A stretch of 64,000 nt of DNA, taken from positions 1,262,001-1,326,000 of the forward strand of contig NC_065878.1 in NCBI RefSeq assembly GCF_933775445.1, given 5' to 3'. This DNA comes from Argentina anserina (lineage: Eukaryota; Streptophyta; Magnoliopsida; Rosales; Rosaceae). Shown in pieces: positions 37,561 to 51,434 of this stretch (position 1 is its first letter; each line of letters opens with the position of its first letter). The translations under genes were made by a program, and so were the position numbers. The notes below the pieces were generated by a model. The model was not told the origin of the DNA. It saw only the letters and a list, made by a program, of their open reading frames with translations, and ran no database searches.

Positions 37561-38089
37561 CATTATGAAAGAAACCCCCAGAGAATGGCAAGTGCATGGT
37601 GACTTCGATCTGTAGGTGATGATCAAAAGCCAAAATTCCACATTGCGGTAGAAATTCTCAGATCGATAATGACAAGTGCATGATGCATTTCTGTGATCAA
37701 AATCCATAGAGTTTGAAACCCCCTGAGAATAATGGCAATTGGCAAGTCGATATAATGTCTTTTAGCTGTGATCAAAATTTACGCTGTTAGAAACCCCCAG
37801 AGAATTAATTAATTGGCAAGTGTAAGGGCACGGTGTACTGTTCTTCTGTGCTAAAAATCGACAAGTTTTGGGATGTGTTCCTTCTCTAACGCACCAAACA
37901 AAGGGCAGCATTGAAGATTGCTGTTGATTGTTTCTCTTCTCCTGGACGCATTGATGGATTTGCCGGATCATTTGTCATTTGTTATTGTTGACCTAACAAA
38001 TTTTGACTACCTAATGGTAAAAGGGAGAGACTAGCTAGCTAGAAGCCTTATGGCAGTTTCGTTCATAGATATTGGAACATGGTTACGTT
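37561..38089. repeat. Imperfect repeat cluster upstream of the CHS remnant
   Basis: A block of roughly 60-70 bp recurs about five times between about 37500 and 37830: 'GTAGAAACC..AGAGAAT..GGCAAGTGCA..GTGATCAAAATCCA'. The same block occurs once upstream of CHS copy 1 (about 28800-28865). It is an amplified promoter segment with no coding content. Confidence 0.7.
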
Positions 38090-38400
38090 GCTTCCAAGAT
38101 CACACCATTCCAGATTTCGTAAATCAACGTTAGCTCCTACTTGTTTTAGATGTAGGCATATACATAGCCATGAGAATTGAAAAGTTCCAGATGAGTTTTC
38201 TACTGTCTCAGTCGCTTGGTTTTCTAAATCCACTGAATCCCAGCAAAAATGCAGAATCAGCAAACACGTACATCATGTTCAAATTACCATAAACACAACT
38301 TTTTCCTCTCGAGGGACATTAGATGAAGTGTTAGGGATTTAAATCACTCATCTTCTAGGTGTAGTTTCATAAAGTACCTGAATACTGGATCTTTGCATGA
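38090..38400 (-). pseudogene. Gene X exon 3 fragment, unit 2
   Basis: Matches 43590-43830 of gene X (GCTTGGTTTTCTAAATCCA, CAGAATCAGCAAACAC, GAAGTGTTAGGGAT). Frame lost. It confirms that unit 2 carries the same neighbour-gene piece as unit 1. Confidence 0.75.
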
Positions 38401-38890
38401 TAATAACCGTATCAAAAAAAAATCCGCATGATAATCTATATACTTCAGTCCGTCCTATAAAACTTGTCACATCGATCTGTTCAGAACCAGAGGGCGTTTC
38501 TAGTTAGAGATGTTGCCGATGCACATATTCTATCCCCGGACAATCCCCCAGGCCTCAACTAGCAGGCCATATTTTTTTTCCTCATCAATCTTCCCTGAAT
38601 ATAACGTGCTAGCTAGCTAAATTTTGATCATATATTTGAAATATTGGAATCATATTATTCATCGTTATATTGCTACATGCGATTGGCCCTTTTGTTTTCT
38701 TCATCAATCTAGTAAATTAGCAACATGAAACCAAACGCAGTGGTAGCATCTGAGTTTAACTCAGAATGCCCAAATGAAGAACACCAGAAAAATAAATCCA
38801 AAAAGGAAAACTACCCAGACGAAGAGTGGAAACAATACATATATTGGAACAAAATCCAGGAGCAGATGACTCACCCAAATACCTTCAAGT

Positions 38891-40225
<1,335 letters not shown>

Positions 40226-40380
40226 TTTGATAAGTCGGAGAAGTATGGAGAGAAGATCAAAACGGGGAAGGCTAGGAGGAGCCGAGGAAGAACAAGGATG
40301 GAATGGCTGCTTATGCTGCGTTACAGTGGCAAAGAAAATATGTTAGAATATAATGGTAAAGGAGAAAAGGGGGGAGGTTG

Positions 40381-40388
40381 TATATATA
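40381..40388 (-). promoter_or_regulatory. TATA box of CHS copy 2
   Basis: TATATATA lies about 156 bp upstream of the ATG. Confidence 0.5.
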
Positions 40389-40438
40389 CATGGAAAAGGA
40401 GTTGAGAAACGGAAGGGAGTGGTGGGTAGCTGGGAGAT

Positions 40439-40578
40439 CACGTGCCCGCCCAATTGCATTGTTAAAAACCTCCGGAAATTGCACGTGCATCGTGTAAGGT
40501 TACATATGTGGCATATCAAACTCCCACATAATTTTGGTACATGCGTGTGTTCTCTATACTTCGCTAATTATACCTACC
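40439..40578 (-). promoter_or_regulatory. CHS copy 2 regulatory unit (two G-boxes plus MYB element)
   Basis: CACGTG occurs at 40439-40444 and 40482-40487, and ACCTACC at 40572-40578. Copy 1 has only one G-box in the matching region. Confidence 0.6.
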
Positions 40579-40599
40579 AAACAAATATGGGCACAAACT

Positions 40600-41889
40600 A
40601 ATTGCTTCTTGTTTTGTTTCTAGTTCAAACGTTACATTGTCGAATGAATAAACTTTGATATAGCTACAGTACCTTAAATGTGATTACAAGCTGAACAAGT
40701 CAATTCTATCTTTGTGATTGGAACGTTACTATTATCGACGGAGTATCATTCATGTAAAACTGCGATTATACTTTAATGTTACACAGTTTGGACTCTATTA
40801 AAAGTGTATGATAATTAATTATGAGTTCTAACAGCTTAAGTGTCATCAATAACCAATAATGAAGATTAGGATGAGCAAAAGAGAAGAAAACAAACAAAGA
40901 GAAAAGTCATTTTGGTTTTGAACAACAAAGATCAATGCCCATAAATCAAAAGACTGAGTCAAATTGATTCTTATGATTTTTATTATGGGAGGGTAGCTAG
41001 GCAGAGTGACGTGACAATATATATCTAAGCAAGAGCGGCCATTCATAAAAATGAAAGGCTTAGGTGAGAAGAGTAGGGAAGAAGGAAAATAGAGGTGGTA
41101 GCTACAATGCATGGTGTTCATGTGCTTCACCTCTCAAGTCTCAAAGTCTTAACCTACCAAACTCCCCTTCTCAATTTCATCGACTTTTCTGAGCTTCACT
41201 ACAACAAGTCGACGAGTGCAATTATTTATAGCAATCATGTTCCATCTTCATTGTTTTTTTTTTGTTCCATCTTCATTGTCCAGAAATTTTCTTTGGCTCC
41301 TTTCTTACATGCTAGAAAATGGAGGTTTAGGAATTTTTACGAAGTGTTGTGTCTCCTTTCTTAGGTCCAACCGTCCAACCCTTTTTTTCTTGCTGTGTTT
41401 AATGCGGGAGACACGATTTATTTTACAATGCGTTTGGGAGTGTGACCGACATTTTGGGTGGTAGTCGATTGTCACAATAGTTTGATGAAAATGATAGTAG
41501 ATTCGTACTTTAAGTAATGGAAGATTGGAGGTAGGTTCGAGCTAATGTCCCAACAAACAGCGTCTCCAGAGGGAGAGGACAAACAGAAAGCTTATGAGCC
41601 ACTTTCCATTTTCCACTTGATGTAAAACTGTAGAAGAAGTCGAAACTTCACTGTAGCACCCCGTACACCTTATTTTGTGTAGCGTATAAAAATGTCAACA
41701 TGGGTCAAGTTCAAGAAGATAAGAATCCCAGAATCAATATGCTGCAAAATGCCCACCTAAATACATGCCAGTTTTCACTGAATTGGTTTGTGAGTACTAA
41801 AGCAGGGGAAAAAAACACATAGTACACAACCAATTCTCGTCTAAGCCAGATTTATGTACAGGCTAACAAAGTTATTAGCAGCAAAGCTA
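40600..41889. other. Spacer between CHS copy 2 and gene X
   Basis: No gene is seen. It holds the distal CHS promoter (part shared with copy 1) and, on the left of gene X, its 3' UTR. Short frames here have no domain. Confidence 0.55.
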
Positions 41890-44796
41890 TCAAATGAGAC
41901 TTGCTGCGAAAGTCTCATGGCTATTGGACGTTTCACACTGCAGATTCGCACCCCATGTGCTCAAAGGTTCAGCGACGCTATAGAAATCCATAACCACAGA
42001 AACATTACCATCAATAGCAGGACCAACTGGCTCCCCGTCTTCCACTATAATCAAGCTAGACTCCTCATCAACCTGAGGTGCATGATCACTTTCCCTCAGA
42101 TAAGGTTCTTCAGTCATTGATTCCGGCGATTCAGACAAAAGGGATGCAAGAGAAAGACTGCCACTGCAACTATCAAGAGAAGTAAATTTTACATCCAACA
42201 CTGGAATTCCAAAATCCACCTCGGAAGAAGCACGTGAGAATCCTAGGATATTCTTCAAAACATCTTTGTCAGAATTCTCTTCTGTCACTTCCTTTGCATG
42301 TATGTTAGAATTCTCCTCAACCAGCTCCTTTGTATTAGCATCATCCTGATTGTTGTTAAATCCTTCATTAGTCCCATTTTGAGGCAACCTATCTGGACTA
42401 CCATTTTTGTCAGGGTTGGCAATGTTACTTATCTTAGTGATGTCTACTCCATTCTCAGTCTCTTCTGTTGTCTTACAAGAAGCAGTTCGATCCATGCCAT
42501 GATCAACTTCATTCTCACCGCTATTACCATCAGGTTGGTCTTTTTCAACAACCTCATGATGCTCATACTGCACATGAATGCTGTCTGGTTTAACAGAGTG
42601 TTCATCACTAGATATTTCAACATTCTCCTCAGTATATGAAGAAACTGTGGTTGAATGAACTAGTGAATCATTTACATTTTGTATCCCATCAGATCCATCA
42701 AAGCACATGGATGGCCCTGTCCCACTTTCTTCACCTCTCACTGAAGCTTTTGTATCAGGGCTATCATCTTCATCATTTAAGAATTCAGGAGCTTTAACCC
42801 AGAAAGGTTTGGCACACTTTTGAGGCTGATTAGAAGTTAGAGACATGAACCCAGCAAGAGCAGATGCTAGAGCATCATCAACTGTCAGAGCAGCCCTCGG
42901 TTTATTCCTTGAAGAACTTATTACTAGGCCTGATGATTCATCTTCTTCATCCTCATCATCACTTGAAAATTCAGGAGCAGTTACCACTAGACCTGGGACC
43001 AACTTTGAAGGCTTTACTGAATCAGACATGTGATAAGGTGGGGTAGGGAGCGACTCAGATTGACTGTCCTTGTTACCTCGTATAACTGCCTCACAACTGG
43101 GACAGTCATTTATACTGTTGTAGAAAGAGTTGGAATCAGACTCGATGCATGAGAAAGAAGGAGCACAGAATCTTGAGCATGTTGACAAACCAGAATTATG
43201 TGATTGTCTGCTGAGTGCTTCAACTTGCTGCTCGACCCTCTCAAGCCTTGCCTCAATGTTGCTCATGGGGTTTACCATTTTGTCTTCAAACCTCAATAAT
43301 AGATCCTCTATTTTGCCCATTCGTGAAACAAGTAGGTCCATAGACCTTTCAACATGATCATATGCAGTATCAATTTTGCTTTCTGTGACAGGTACCTCTA
43401 GAGGGATCTGTGATGGGGTGCTACCAATTGTAGCCCTATTCACATCCTGCATTTTCACTTCTTCATGATCAGAAATGCTGGGTCTAATATATGTCTGGAT
43501 CCCAGTTGCAACACTGGTAGAATCAGATGCTTTTGGCCCTATCATTTGAGAGTCTTGGGTTTGGGAAACACTCCTCGTTTTAGATAATTGCAGGAGGGTA
43601 GGCATAAACATGGCCATGAGAGAACTTCCAGTTGAGTTTTCGACTGTACTCTCTTGGTTTTCCAAATCCAATGAATCAGCAGGATCAGCAAACACATAAA
43701 TCTCATCAACATAAACGCAATCCTTCCTCTCAAGTGACAGTAGACGAAGTGTTAAGGATATACAAGGATTTACATCACTCATCTGTGCTGTGGCTTCATA
43801 AAAGGCCTGGAAAAATTGTACAATTGTCAGCAAACATTGTAAATTATATAAATCAGTACTCTCATATACCACTCATTCATAACCCACTTATCAAATAAAA
43901 CTTCTCCCATCCCCGCCTCTGCCTCACACTGTAAACAATACGCAGAAGGAGCACTATATGTGACAGGAAACAGCCAAAGACTCGATATATATCCACTGAT
44001 AATTCCGATAAGCTGCTAACACATAAGTGGTTTGGACTCATCTATCAAACTATTATCCGCATTAAAACAGGGGTAGAGTCTACATTGCTGCTTCAGAACT
44101 GATAAACTTGTTTGCAGGTTTTATTACAAAGGGAGGAATGGGTCAAGACTCAATACAAGTGGCTAAAAAAATGAGAAGGGGGACCAACATACCTGTTCAG
44201 AACCAGACTTTGATAGCGAAGAACTAATTTTTTTATCAAGCACACGATTATCTGGGACTTTCACTTCAACCCAGTCATCTTCACTGGTGCTCAAGTTATT
44301 GGCATCTCTTACGTTTTCTTCAGATACCTCCTTAAGAGACCCATTTGAATTTGCGGAATGAACTTCCTCATCTCTGGCAGCAATTCCGCAGCGAACAGTA
44401 CATAGATATTCGTTCTCACTCTGTAAATCAGGTGCATAGTAAATCTCATAGACTCGGGCAGTACTCCGAACATAAATCTGCTGAACCTCATGTTTTTGTG
44501 TAAAATTAACTGCAAGGCAAAAAATTGTTGTCATTTTGTGAATAGGATTACATGTAATTGTTTCTCTTTTACTTTGTCCATTACATAATCACAGGGACAA
44601 TGATGCATTCAGTATCACGAAAATGTTGAGAAGTTACACTCAGACAGAAACAAAGACAGAAACACCCGAAACCAGAAGAAAACGAAAATGAAGTCTGTGG
44701 CTTATGAATGCTGCAGAATGCATGCCAAGGAACAAGTATGTTTAAAAATTGAATAATATGTAGCGTCTTGATATCCGCAGAACAATCATCTATTGT

Positions 44797-44841
<45 letters not shown>

Positions 44842-46070
44842 GCACGCAGAGTCTTGTGACTAAAATGCTTAGCATGTACTAAGTGATGAACTAACCAGAT
44901 CAGAGGACAACCATATTAACAAAATAAATAAAATGTTCAATTCATTTTTAAAGATATAAATAGAAGCAAATCAAACATTCTTGGCTTTTTTTTATAACTT
45001 CTGAAGTACACGATTGCATGCCAAGTATCCTGTAATCCTTTTCACTTTTTGTAAACATAAAACTCATGTCATGGTTATCAACTATTGACATTCAGAATAC
45101 TTTTCAAGAATAAAATACCTCGTTCTTGGTTGACAGAATCAATTAATCGTTGAATAAGATTGAATTATAGTTATTTCCAAACTGCTACAAGTATATATTC
45201 CAAATGGCTTCTTAGCAAAGCAAAAAATAAAAGTCAAATGAGGCCCATTAATGCTACCCTGCAATATCTTAGGCACTAACAGATATTTCTCGTACTTTCA
45301 AGAAATGAAAACTTCTTCTTCACCAAGTCCCATCAGATATTCCTAATCGAACTTTTCTTTGGCACCAGTCCACACAATCTCACTTATTTCCTTCACATTT
45401 GACGTCCAATTCAGCATTTTCATTAACATAATTCAGGAAAATCTCCTATTTCAGCAGAACTGAACATAATCTATAACATTTTTACAAGACTCCCTTTTCG
45501 AGATCATCTATAAAGACTTCAGCAATAATAATAAAAAGTGCATGTGCATCTAATGGTAGAAAGTTGAAACTAGGTCCTTAAGGATTTCATGGTCCTTATT
45601 TACTAATTAGTACTTGATAGGTTCACAAACCCCACCTTAATTTCACTATATTATTTCCTTTCATTTCCTAAGCTGAAATCCACATATAATTAGTAATTTT
45701 CCGGTATCAATTTCAGTCATGACCTAATTTGAGATTCAGGTATCTGCTAGGTCGATTCAGGTTTGAATCTGAACTAGACTCGATCGACAAAGCAACTAAG
45801 GGGATCAAAATTCGATCAACCATGCTGTGGAGAATGTAAATCTATGAGAGAAGAAGGAGAGTTGTGGAACATACTAGTGATCTCGCAGGGTCCGGAATCC
45901 GGTGACGGAGGGCGTAGAATGATGGAGGATCCGGTAGTACAATTCGGAGACTCGCCGTCGATCGGAGACAAGGAGGACTCGAAAGTGACGCGGTTTTCCA
46001 GAGCGCCGCCGGCGACGGACCAATTTGTTGAAGAACGGCATGAAGAAGTGTCGTCGTTTTCTGTTTCCAT
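41890..46070 (-). CDS. Gene X: conserved-looking plant protein of unknown function
   Basis: Three exons (46070-45875, 44509-44193, 43806-41890) join to 2430 nt, 809 residues, with GT-AG borders and one frame. The middle exon encodes the most ordered part (QKHEVQQIYVRSTARVYEIYY, then LCTVRCG). The last exon is long, acidic and Ser/Asn-rich. It has a short possible coiled coil around NPMSNIEARLERVEQQVEAL and several DDEDE clusters, so most of it is probably disordered. I recognise no catalytic domain and give no function. Pieces of its last exon were copied into CHS units 1 and 2. An (AT)n microsatellite lies in intron 1 (44800-44836). Confidence 0.8.
44800..44836. repeat. (AT)n microsatellite in gene X intron 1
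   Basis: A pure AT run of about 18 units. Confidence 0.95.
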
Positions 46071-46117
46071 GGTGGTGGTGAGTTTAGGGTTTCAGGAAGA
46101 GAGAGAGAGAGAGAGAG

Positions 46118-47235
46118 CTGCTACTGGAAATCAGGAAATGAGTGTTACCCTTAAACTCGGTAACTTTATTAATACTACAAGAATGTGGAGGAGATTGTCC
46201 ACGTAATTATTACTATTATTTTCTGTGCAAAAATGAAGTGTTCATAAAACTTACCGCGAAACCATCCACAGTAATTTTTGAGCGGTCACAAACTCATAAG
46301 AGTTTTCGAAGTGGCTATAACTCTATAAGCCTCGTTTGGTATCCAGAAAGAAAAGTTAAGTGAGAAATGTTAAGAATGGAACTTAAAGTGAGAAATGTTT
46401 GGTTAAATTAAATGCAATAAAGTGAAAATGTAAGTTGGTTCTTTAAGTTTAAGTGAGTAATTATTATGTGTACCTGCCATACTACGTGGCACTGTCATGT
46501 GGTGTATTCAGCTAATCATATTACGTCATGGTATAATTAACATGCACGTGGTGAAAATGACAAAAGTTTATTTACATATAATAACCAATCAGAAATAATC
46601 ACAGTAAAAAATGGACTAATAACATTAAAGATATATGCCACGTGAGACGTGTCATACCTCATAAACGACCGGATATGTGATCATATATTATATGGTACAT
46701 TGATGTTGGTTACTTTTGTAAATTGATTTGAAGTTAAGATTTATGTCGTCTCAAAGATGAAATTAGAGCTACTAGTAGTAACTTATAAAATAAGAGATAG
46801 AAGTGTTTGTAATATTGGTTATCTATGAAACGGTTTTTTTTTTATGGCAAAGAGTGCAGAGGAGGACTAAACAAGTGAAACCGCAGTAATTACCTCCGGC
46901 TAAAGACTCCTCATAACACAAGAACTAATGTCTAGTGTTGGGAACTCTGATTCACATCCGGCCAAAGATATTGAAATCAGATTTGAGTGACTGAGGCTTC
47001 TATACGTAAGACATCTTCATTTTAATTTGCGGTTTTGATTGCAATTTGGTTTGCATCAAGGGGCTAGGCTAGGGTTTCCTTCTTTGAAGCATCACTGCGG
47101 CCTCGATCTGGAAATTTAAGGACCATCAAACGAAATGGGGAGACTTATAGGACTATTATATTGTATTAATTAATTAAGGTCCGAAATTTTATTTGATTGG
47201 ACTTTTTGCCATAGAAGTATTTCAGTCAGCAGCTG
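46118..47235. other. Gene X upstream region, no gene seen
   Basis: A short GA run (46100-46117) lies in the gene X leader. The rest is AT-rich. CGTTTGGTATCC at about 46329 looks like a transposon end, but I found no matching inverted end. Confidence 0.5.
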
Positions 47236-47306
47236 GCTTCCATATCATAGTGGTATTGTGTTCGCTTTGTAAGCGAAAGTCGCGAGTTCGATCCTCACTG
47301 GGAGCT
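47236..47306 (+). tRNA. tRNA-Thr (UGU)-like gene, possibly decayed
   Basis: The acceptor arms GCTTCCA and TGGGAGC pair with one G-U. The anticodon arm TTCGC-TTTGTAA-GCGAA is perfect, with anticodon TGT. The T arm GCGAG-TTCGATC-CTCAC has one mismatch. The B box GTTCGATCC is good. The D arm is weak and the A box (TATCATAGTGG) deviates at one position. The full set of arms favours a real tRNA gene or a young pseudogene. Confidence 0.6.
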
Positions 47307-47539
47307 GATTTCACATATTTTTATTTTTTTACATCAATGTTTTTCTTTCGATCCTACAATTTTTCTGCTCATTGAGTTCTATGTTTTGTCAGAGTTGTTC
47401 CATGTATTTGGTAGATAGGTACAATCAGTTTTTAGTGTTAGATGTGAGAAATAAACGGGTTCGTAAGTCAGTGAGTTTTATGAAGTTGGAATAAAAGAGT
47501 GATGATGAGTTATTCAGAGCATATTGAATGTGAGTGGAA

Positions 47540-47740
47540 TTTCTCTAAAGGTTAAATCAGTTTACTGCCCTTGGGTTTGGGGGCAACATCATGTTACTCC
47601 ATATTCTTTCATTTTAATCAAGTATACCCTTGTGCTTTCAATTTTTCATCAGAATGGTATTTTCCATTACCCCTCCGTTAGTAGCTTTAAAAAGTTCTTT
47701 AATTTGAATCTTTTTACTCCTAGTTGAGTTTTATTTATGC
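47540..47740. repeat. Left half of a diverged inverted repeat flanking the viral insert
   Basis: The block starting CAGTTTACTGCCCTTGGGTTTG is similar to the reverse complement of about 59390-59560 (CAGTTTACTGCCTTGAGGTTTG). Shared features further in are TTTTAATCAAG-type and CTCCGTTA blocks. Confidence 0.5.
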
Positions 47741-47869
47741 TTAAGTTTTTATTTTTTGACAGAGTGTAGTGGACCCATACACATGAATTTTTCTATATAA
47801 CTTATTGCAGGTACATAAATCTATCCTCGATGTTCAAAGATAAACAATTAATTTTTATTATAATAGCAA

Positions 47870-48868
47870 ATTCCATAGCTACCAAATTAGATCTTTTAGC
47901 AAAAGTTAGATTTTTTTTATAAAGAACTACAAAAAGCCAAATTAAGAGAAAAAACTCATAAAAAATTAGAAATACTCTCCCTAGAGATATCCAAGATTAT
48001 TGGGATATTATCTACAATATCCAACAACAAATCTATCACCTAAGAGAAGAAATTGTAGTACTTCAAGAAACTTTTGAAGAAGATCAAAAGCCACTGAATA
48101 TTTTGAGCATTTGTTAGATCCGCAAACTAACTTGTATCAAAGCCTAGCCATCGGTTAGTGCTCAAAATCTTAACCCAAAATCCAGAATCGAGTCCCAAAG
48201 ATGGGAACATGAATTGAACAAATAATAGAAAAACTGGATTTTTTAATACAACAAATTGATGCAAGGCATCAAGAAGCTATAGTAGAAGTCTCTAGACAAA
48301 TAGAATATCTAGAATGACTTCATGATACAGTCTACCAGTTGACTAAATTGGAAAGTAAAATAGACTATACCAGATCCCTCCTAGAAAAAGAAGAACTATT
48401 GACAAAGGTTAGTAGTAAAATAGAAGAGCTCAACTTACAGCAAGGAAAAATCTTAGATCATGTTCAAAAGATAGCCGGAGAAAATAAGAGGTTAAAAAAT
48501 AAAAGTCAATCTAAGATTAAGACTACAAAACCTTAGGGATTCAAGCCCTTAGAAGTTCCACAAGGAAACCCTCACCAAGAACTTTCTTATTTGAACCAAC
48601 ACTGAGTCCACAGGTTTTTGGATCTTTAGCTCCTCCAAAATTAGAGACATAAGAGATGAAGATGATGAGCATCTTCGGAAAGAAAAAAGAAGTACAAAAT
48701 ACTAAACTCTGAAGAATCCGAATATGATGAAATATAAAGCAATGTCATAAATTCTACAATTCCAAAATTCGAATTCAACCAAATCTATAAAAGAGGAAAT
48801 TTTGAACTACTAGATAGTCATCAGTTTAACATTTTAGAGTTTACCACTCCATTAACCACAGGAGAAAC
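47870..48868 (+). pseudogene. Caulimovirid ORF1, 5' part
   Basis: The stretch has many stops. The clearest piece is a 65-codon Lys/Glu-rich coiled coil at 48339-48536. At 48760-48868 a frame with FEFNQIYKRGNFELLDSHQ reads as the start of a movement-protein-like domain and is cut by the solo LTR at 48869. Confidence 0.6.
48132..48143 (+). promoter_or_regulatory. Primer-binding-site-like sequence of the caulimovirid
   Basis: TTGTATCAAAGC matches the initiator tRNA-Met complement TGGTATCAGAGC at 10 of 12 positions and is followed by an ATCGGTT block like that next to caulimovirus primer sites. Position near the start of ORF1 fits. Confidence 0.45.
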
Positions 48869-50463
48869 TGTTACGACCCGAATCTTTTACGATTCGTTGC
48901 GAATAGTTTTATCTTTTACTCGGAACAAGAGTCGTACTACGCGTGACGACTCTAAAAGTTGACTTTTTAATGCATGAGTTTTTCGGGAAAACTTACTTCA
49001 CGAAAGTCATAGAGCTCGTCGATACGAATTTGTGGACACGCGGTACACCTAAATCGGAGTTCCTATGTAGGAGTTACGAATCAAGAACGTATTTTGGCAT
49101 TTTTGGAAATAGGTATAAATAGGGGTAAAAATCGGAATTTGGGAGAAAAGGCTGAAAATATTGGGTCTGGTACTATTCACCCGAAGAAAACCCAGACATT
49201 TTCAGACCGGCCGATCTCCTCCGTCCAGCCACTGATCGGCATGCCACCAGTTCCATTCGAACCGCCTCACCATTTCCCGTCAATCGGTACTGAAATCACC
49301 GGACGCCGACCACCGTGCGGGGAGCTGCAACGATTGGAAACCCCGATGGAGTTGGCGCCACCGTCTCCGGCGACTTCGAAGCTCGGGGTTGCTTCTATCT
49401 GACCTAAATCCTTCCTCTGGTCCTGATTCCATGTCGTTTGTAGTCCAGATCGAGCCGCAAATAGGAGTTTCGAAAGTCAACCCTCCGTCGGCATCTTAGC
49501 ATTTTCCGGCCATTTCCCGACCGATCTAGGCTTGGGTGCAGGTATGAAACTTATCTATTTTGATGTGATCTACAACTTTGATGTTGGTGTCGAGTCGATT
49601 TGGAGTGGTTGGAAAGGGTGGCGCGTGGGGCCCACACACAGCCACTGTGGCGGCGCGTGATGTAGTAATTGGAGCAAGGGGTGGCTCTGTTAGGTCGTAG
49701 TCGTTGATACGAACCCAAAGAAATATAATTTGTTGATTTTGGTTATCGAATGAGCCGTGTGGAGATGTTTAAGTTAAAGGTTACGATTTTGTAATCGTTT
49801 ATGTTTAATTCGGATAATTGTTGTGATTGATAATAGTTGTGGTGTTGTGTGTTTGTTGGGTAAGGTTTATGATATTAATTGTGCAACTGTGCATCGGTTT
49901 AGAAATGCTGAAAGGAGTGATTTGGTGAAATTGGTGTGTCGGGTGCCCATAGTAGTTTTTGGGAGCAAACTGAAGTAATCTCAGTAAATGTGAACAAGAA
50001 CTATGGCTTTTGATTAAGTGATATTACTGTTAGTGAGATCATGATCAAGTCTAGGAAGTTGTTAGGGTTCCTACCTATCTTTCTTATTTATTTACCTTTA
50101 TGGTAAAATGGTAGAAATAAAATGAGTGTCCATAGTAATTTTATTTAATTATTATGTGATCAATATTGAAGATAAAAGTAAATAATTGAGTATCTGCCGA
50201 TATTACACTATCGAGTGGTATTCGTTGAAAGCGTGTTTTCGCTTTGATTTAGTAAATTCTCAGAGTAGACGATTATTAGTCGTCGTGATTGTTTATGACT
50301 GTTCAGTTGAACTACGAATGGCTTGATCCCTCGTAGAGGGTACGTAGGCAACCCAAACAAGGTTTGGGTGCAGCCACAATTAAATTAGATTAGATTTTGG
50401 ATTACTGGTTTTAATTTTGGTTTTAATGCATAAATCGGTTAATTTTTGGGACGGGTCATCTCA
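48869..50463 (+). mobile_element. Solo LTR of a gypsy-type element inside the viral ORF1
   Basis: It starts TGTTACGACCCG and ends CGGGTCATCTCA, so CGACCCG/CGGGTC are inverted near the ends. A TATAAATAGG motif (about 49112) fits an LTR promoter. The flanking five bases are GAAAC and GAATC, one mismatch apart. Viral coding similarity stops before it and resumes after it. No internal genes are present, hence solo LTR (about 1.6 kb). The family is possibly a Tekay/Del chromovirus, inferred from the ends only. Confidence 0.6.
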
Positions 50464-51434
50464 GAATCAGATCTCCTCCTGGTAACACCCGAAGAGGTAG
50501 CCAAAGCAAGAAAAAGAAATTACAAGTTTATGCACATTGGAGCAGTACAAGTAGACATAAATTTCTTGCAAGAGAATGATTAAATTGTTCAATCCTATGT
50601 GTTCTACAAGATAATAGGCTGACTGACTTCCAATAACGTTTGTTGGGATTCCTCCAAGCATCGTTATGCAATCAAGTTGCATACTTCAACTGTTTTCCAA
50701 ACTTTTCAACAAGTCTAAATGATGTTGCTCACTGTTTACGACTGAGAGTAAAACAGATGGCATTTCCATGAAAGAATGCATGCAAGAGCTTGTTATATTT
50801 TATAGAATTTACTATAAACTAATGAGTACAACAGTAGAACCAAAGACCAAACTTTCTAATATCCCTGGTCTTACTACTGGTTTCCTCACAAATTCCAGAA
50901 ACCACTCAGAGCATATACATAAAGTTTCTTGGGATAAGGTGACATTCTCGATAGAATGAAAGTTATCCGGCCTTAAAGAAAAACTAGAAAGCACAAGGAC
51001 TACAATCTATGAAAATAAAAGAACTAGAGACGTAAGTCTTAAGTTTGAAGGACCAAGAAGAAGTCATGTAACCCTCGAAAGCTTGAAGAGTGATAACACT
51101 AGAATTCTCAGAATAAGAAATACCTTCAGAGAAGGAAGTACTTCTAGAAGTACCAGAATTGTGTTAAATGAAGAATACTTGAATGAGTTTCAAGAGTACT
51201 ACTCCACAATAGGAAATTTGGAAAATGTAGATCTAATATATCTCCTATATAGAAAACTCCCTGAGCCATGGAGATCAACTGTCAAGGAAAGCATAGACAT
51301 CAAACCACTTGAACGACTATCAGTCATAAGAGTGGCCGAAAGAATCAGAGAACTTATGCAAGGCAAATATAAGAGTCAAACCTACCAAGAACAACTCAAA
51401 GGTGCTAATAACTTTTGGACCAAACTCCTCGAAG
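50464..51434 (+). pseudogene. Caulimovirid ORF1: movement protein rest and capsid start
   Basis: After the LTR the frame resumes with LLLVTPEEVAKARKRNYKF and, with shifts, continues at 50768-50959 (MKECMQELVIFYRIYYKLM). 51083-51434 is a clean capsid-like stretch (NLENVDLIYLLYRKLPEPW). It is cut at 51434 by the CACTA element. Confidence 0.6.

Noticed and set aside
46329..46700. Possible MITE starting near CGTTTGGTATCC
   Set aside because: No inverted partner end or target duplication found.
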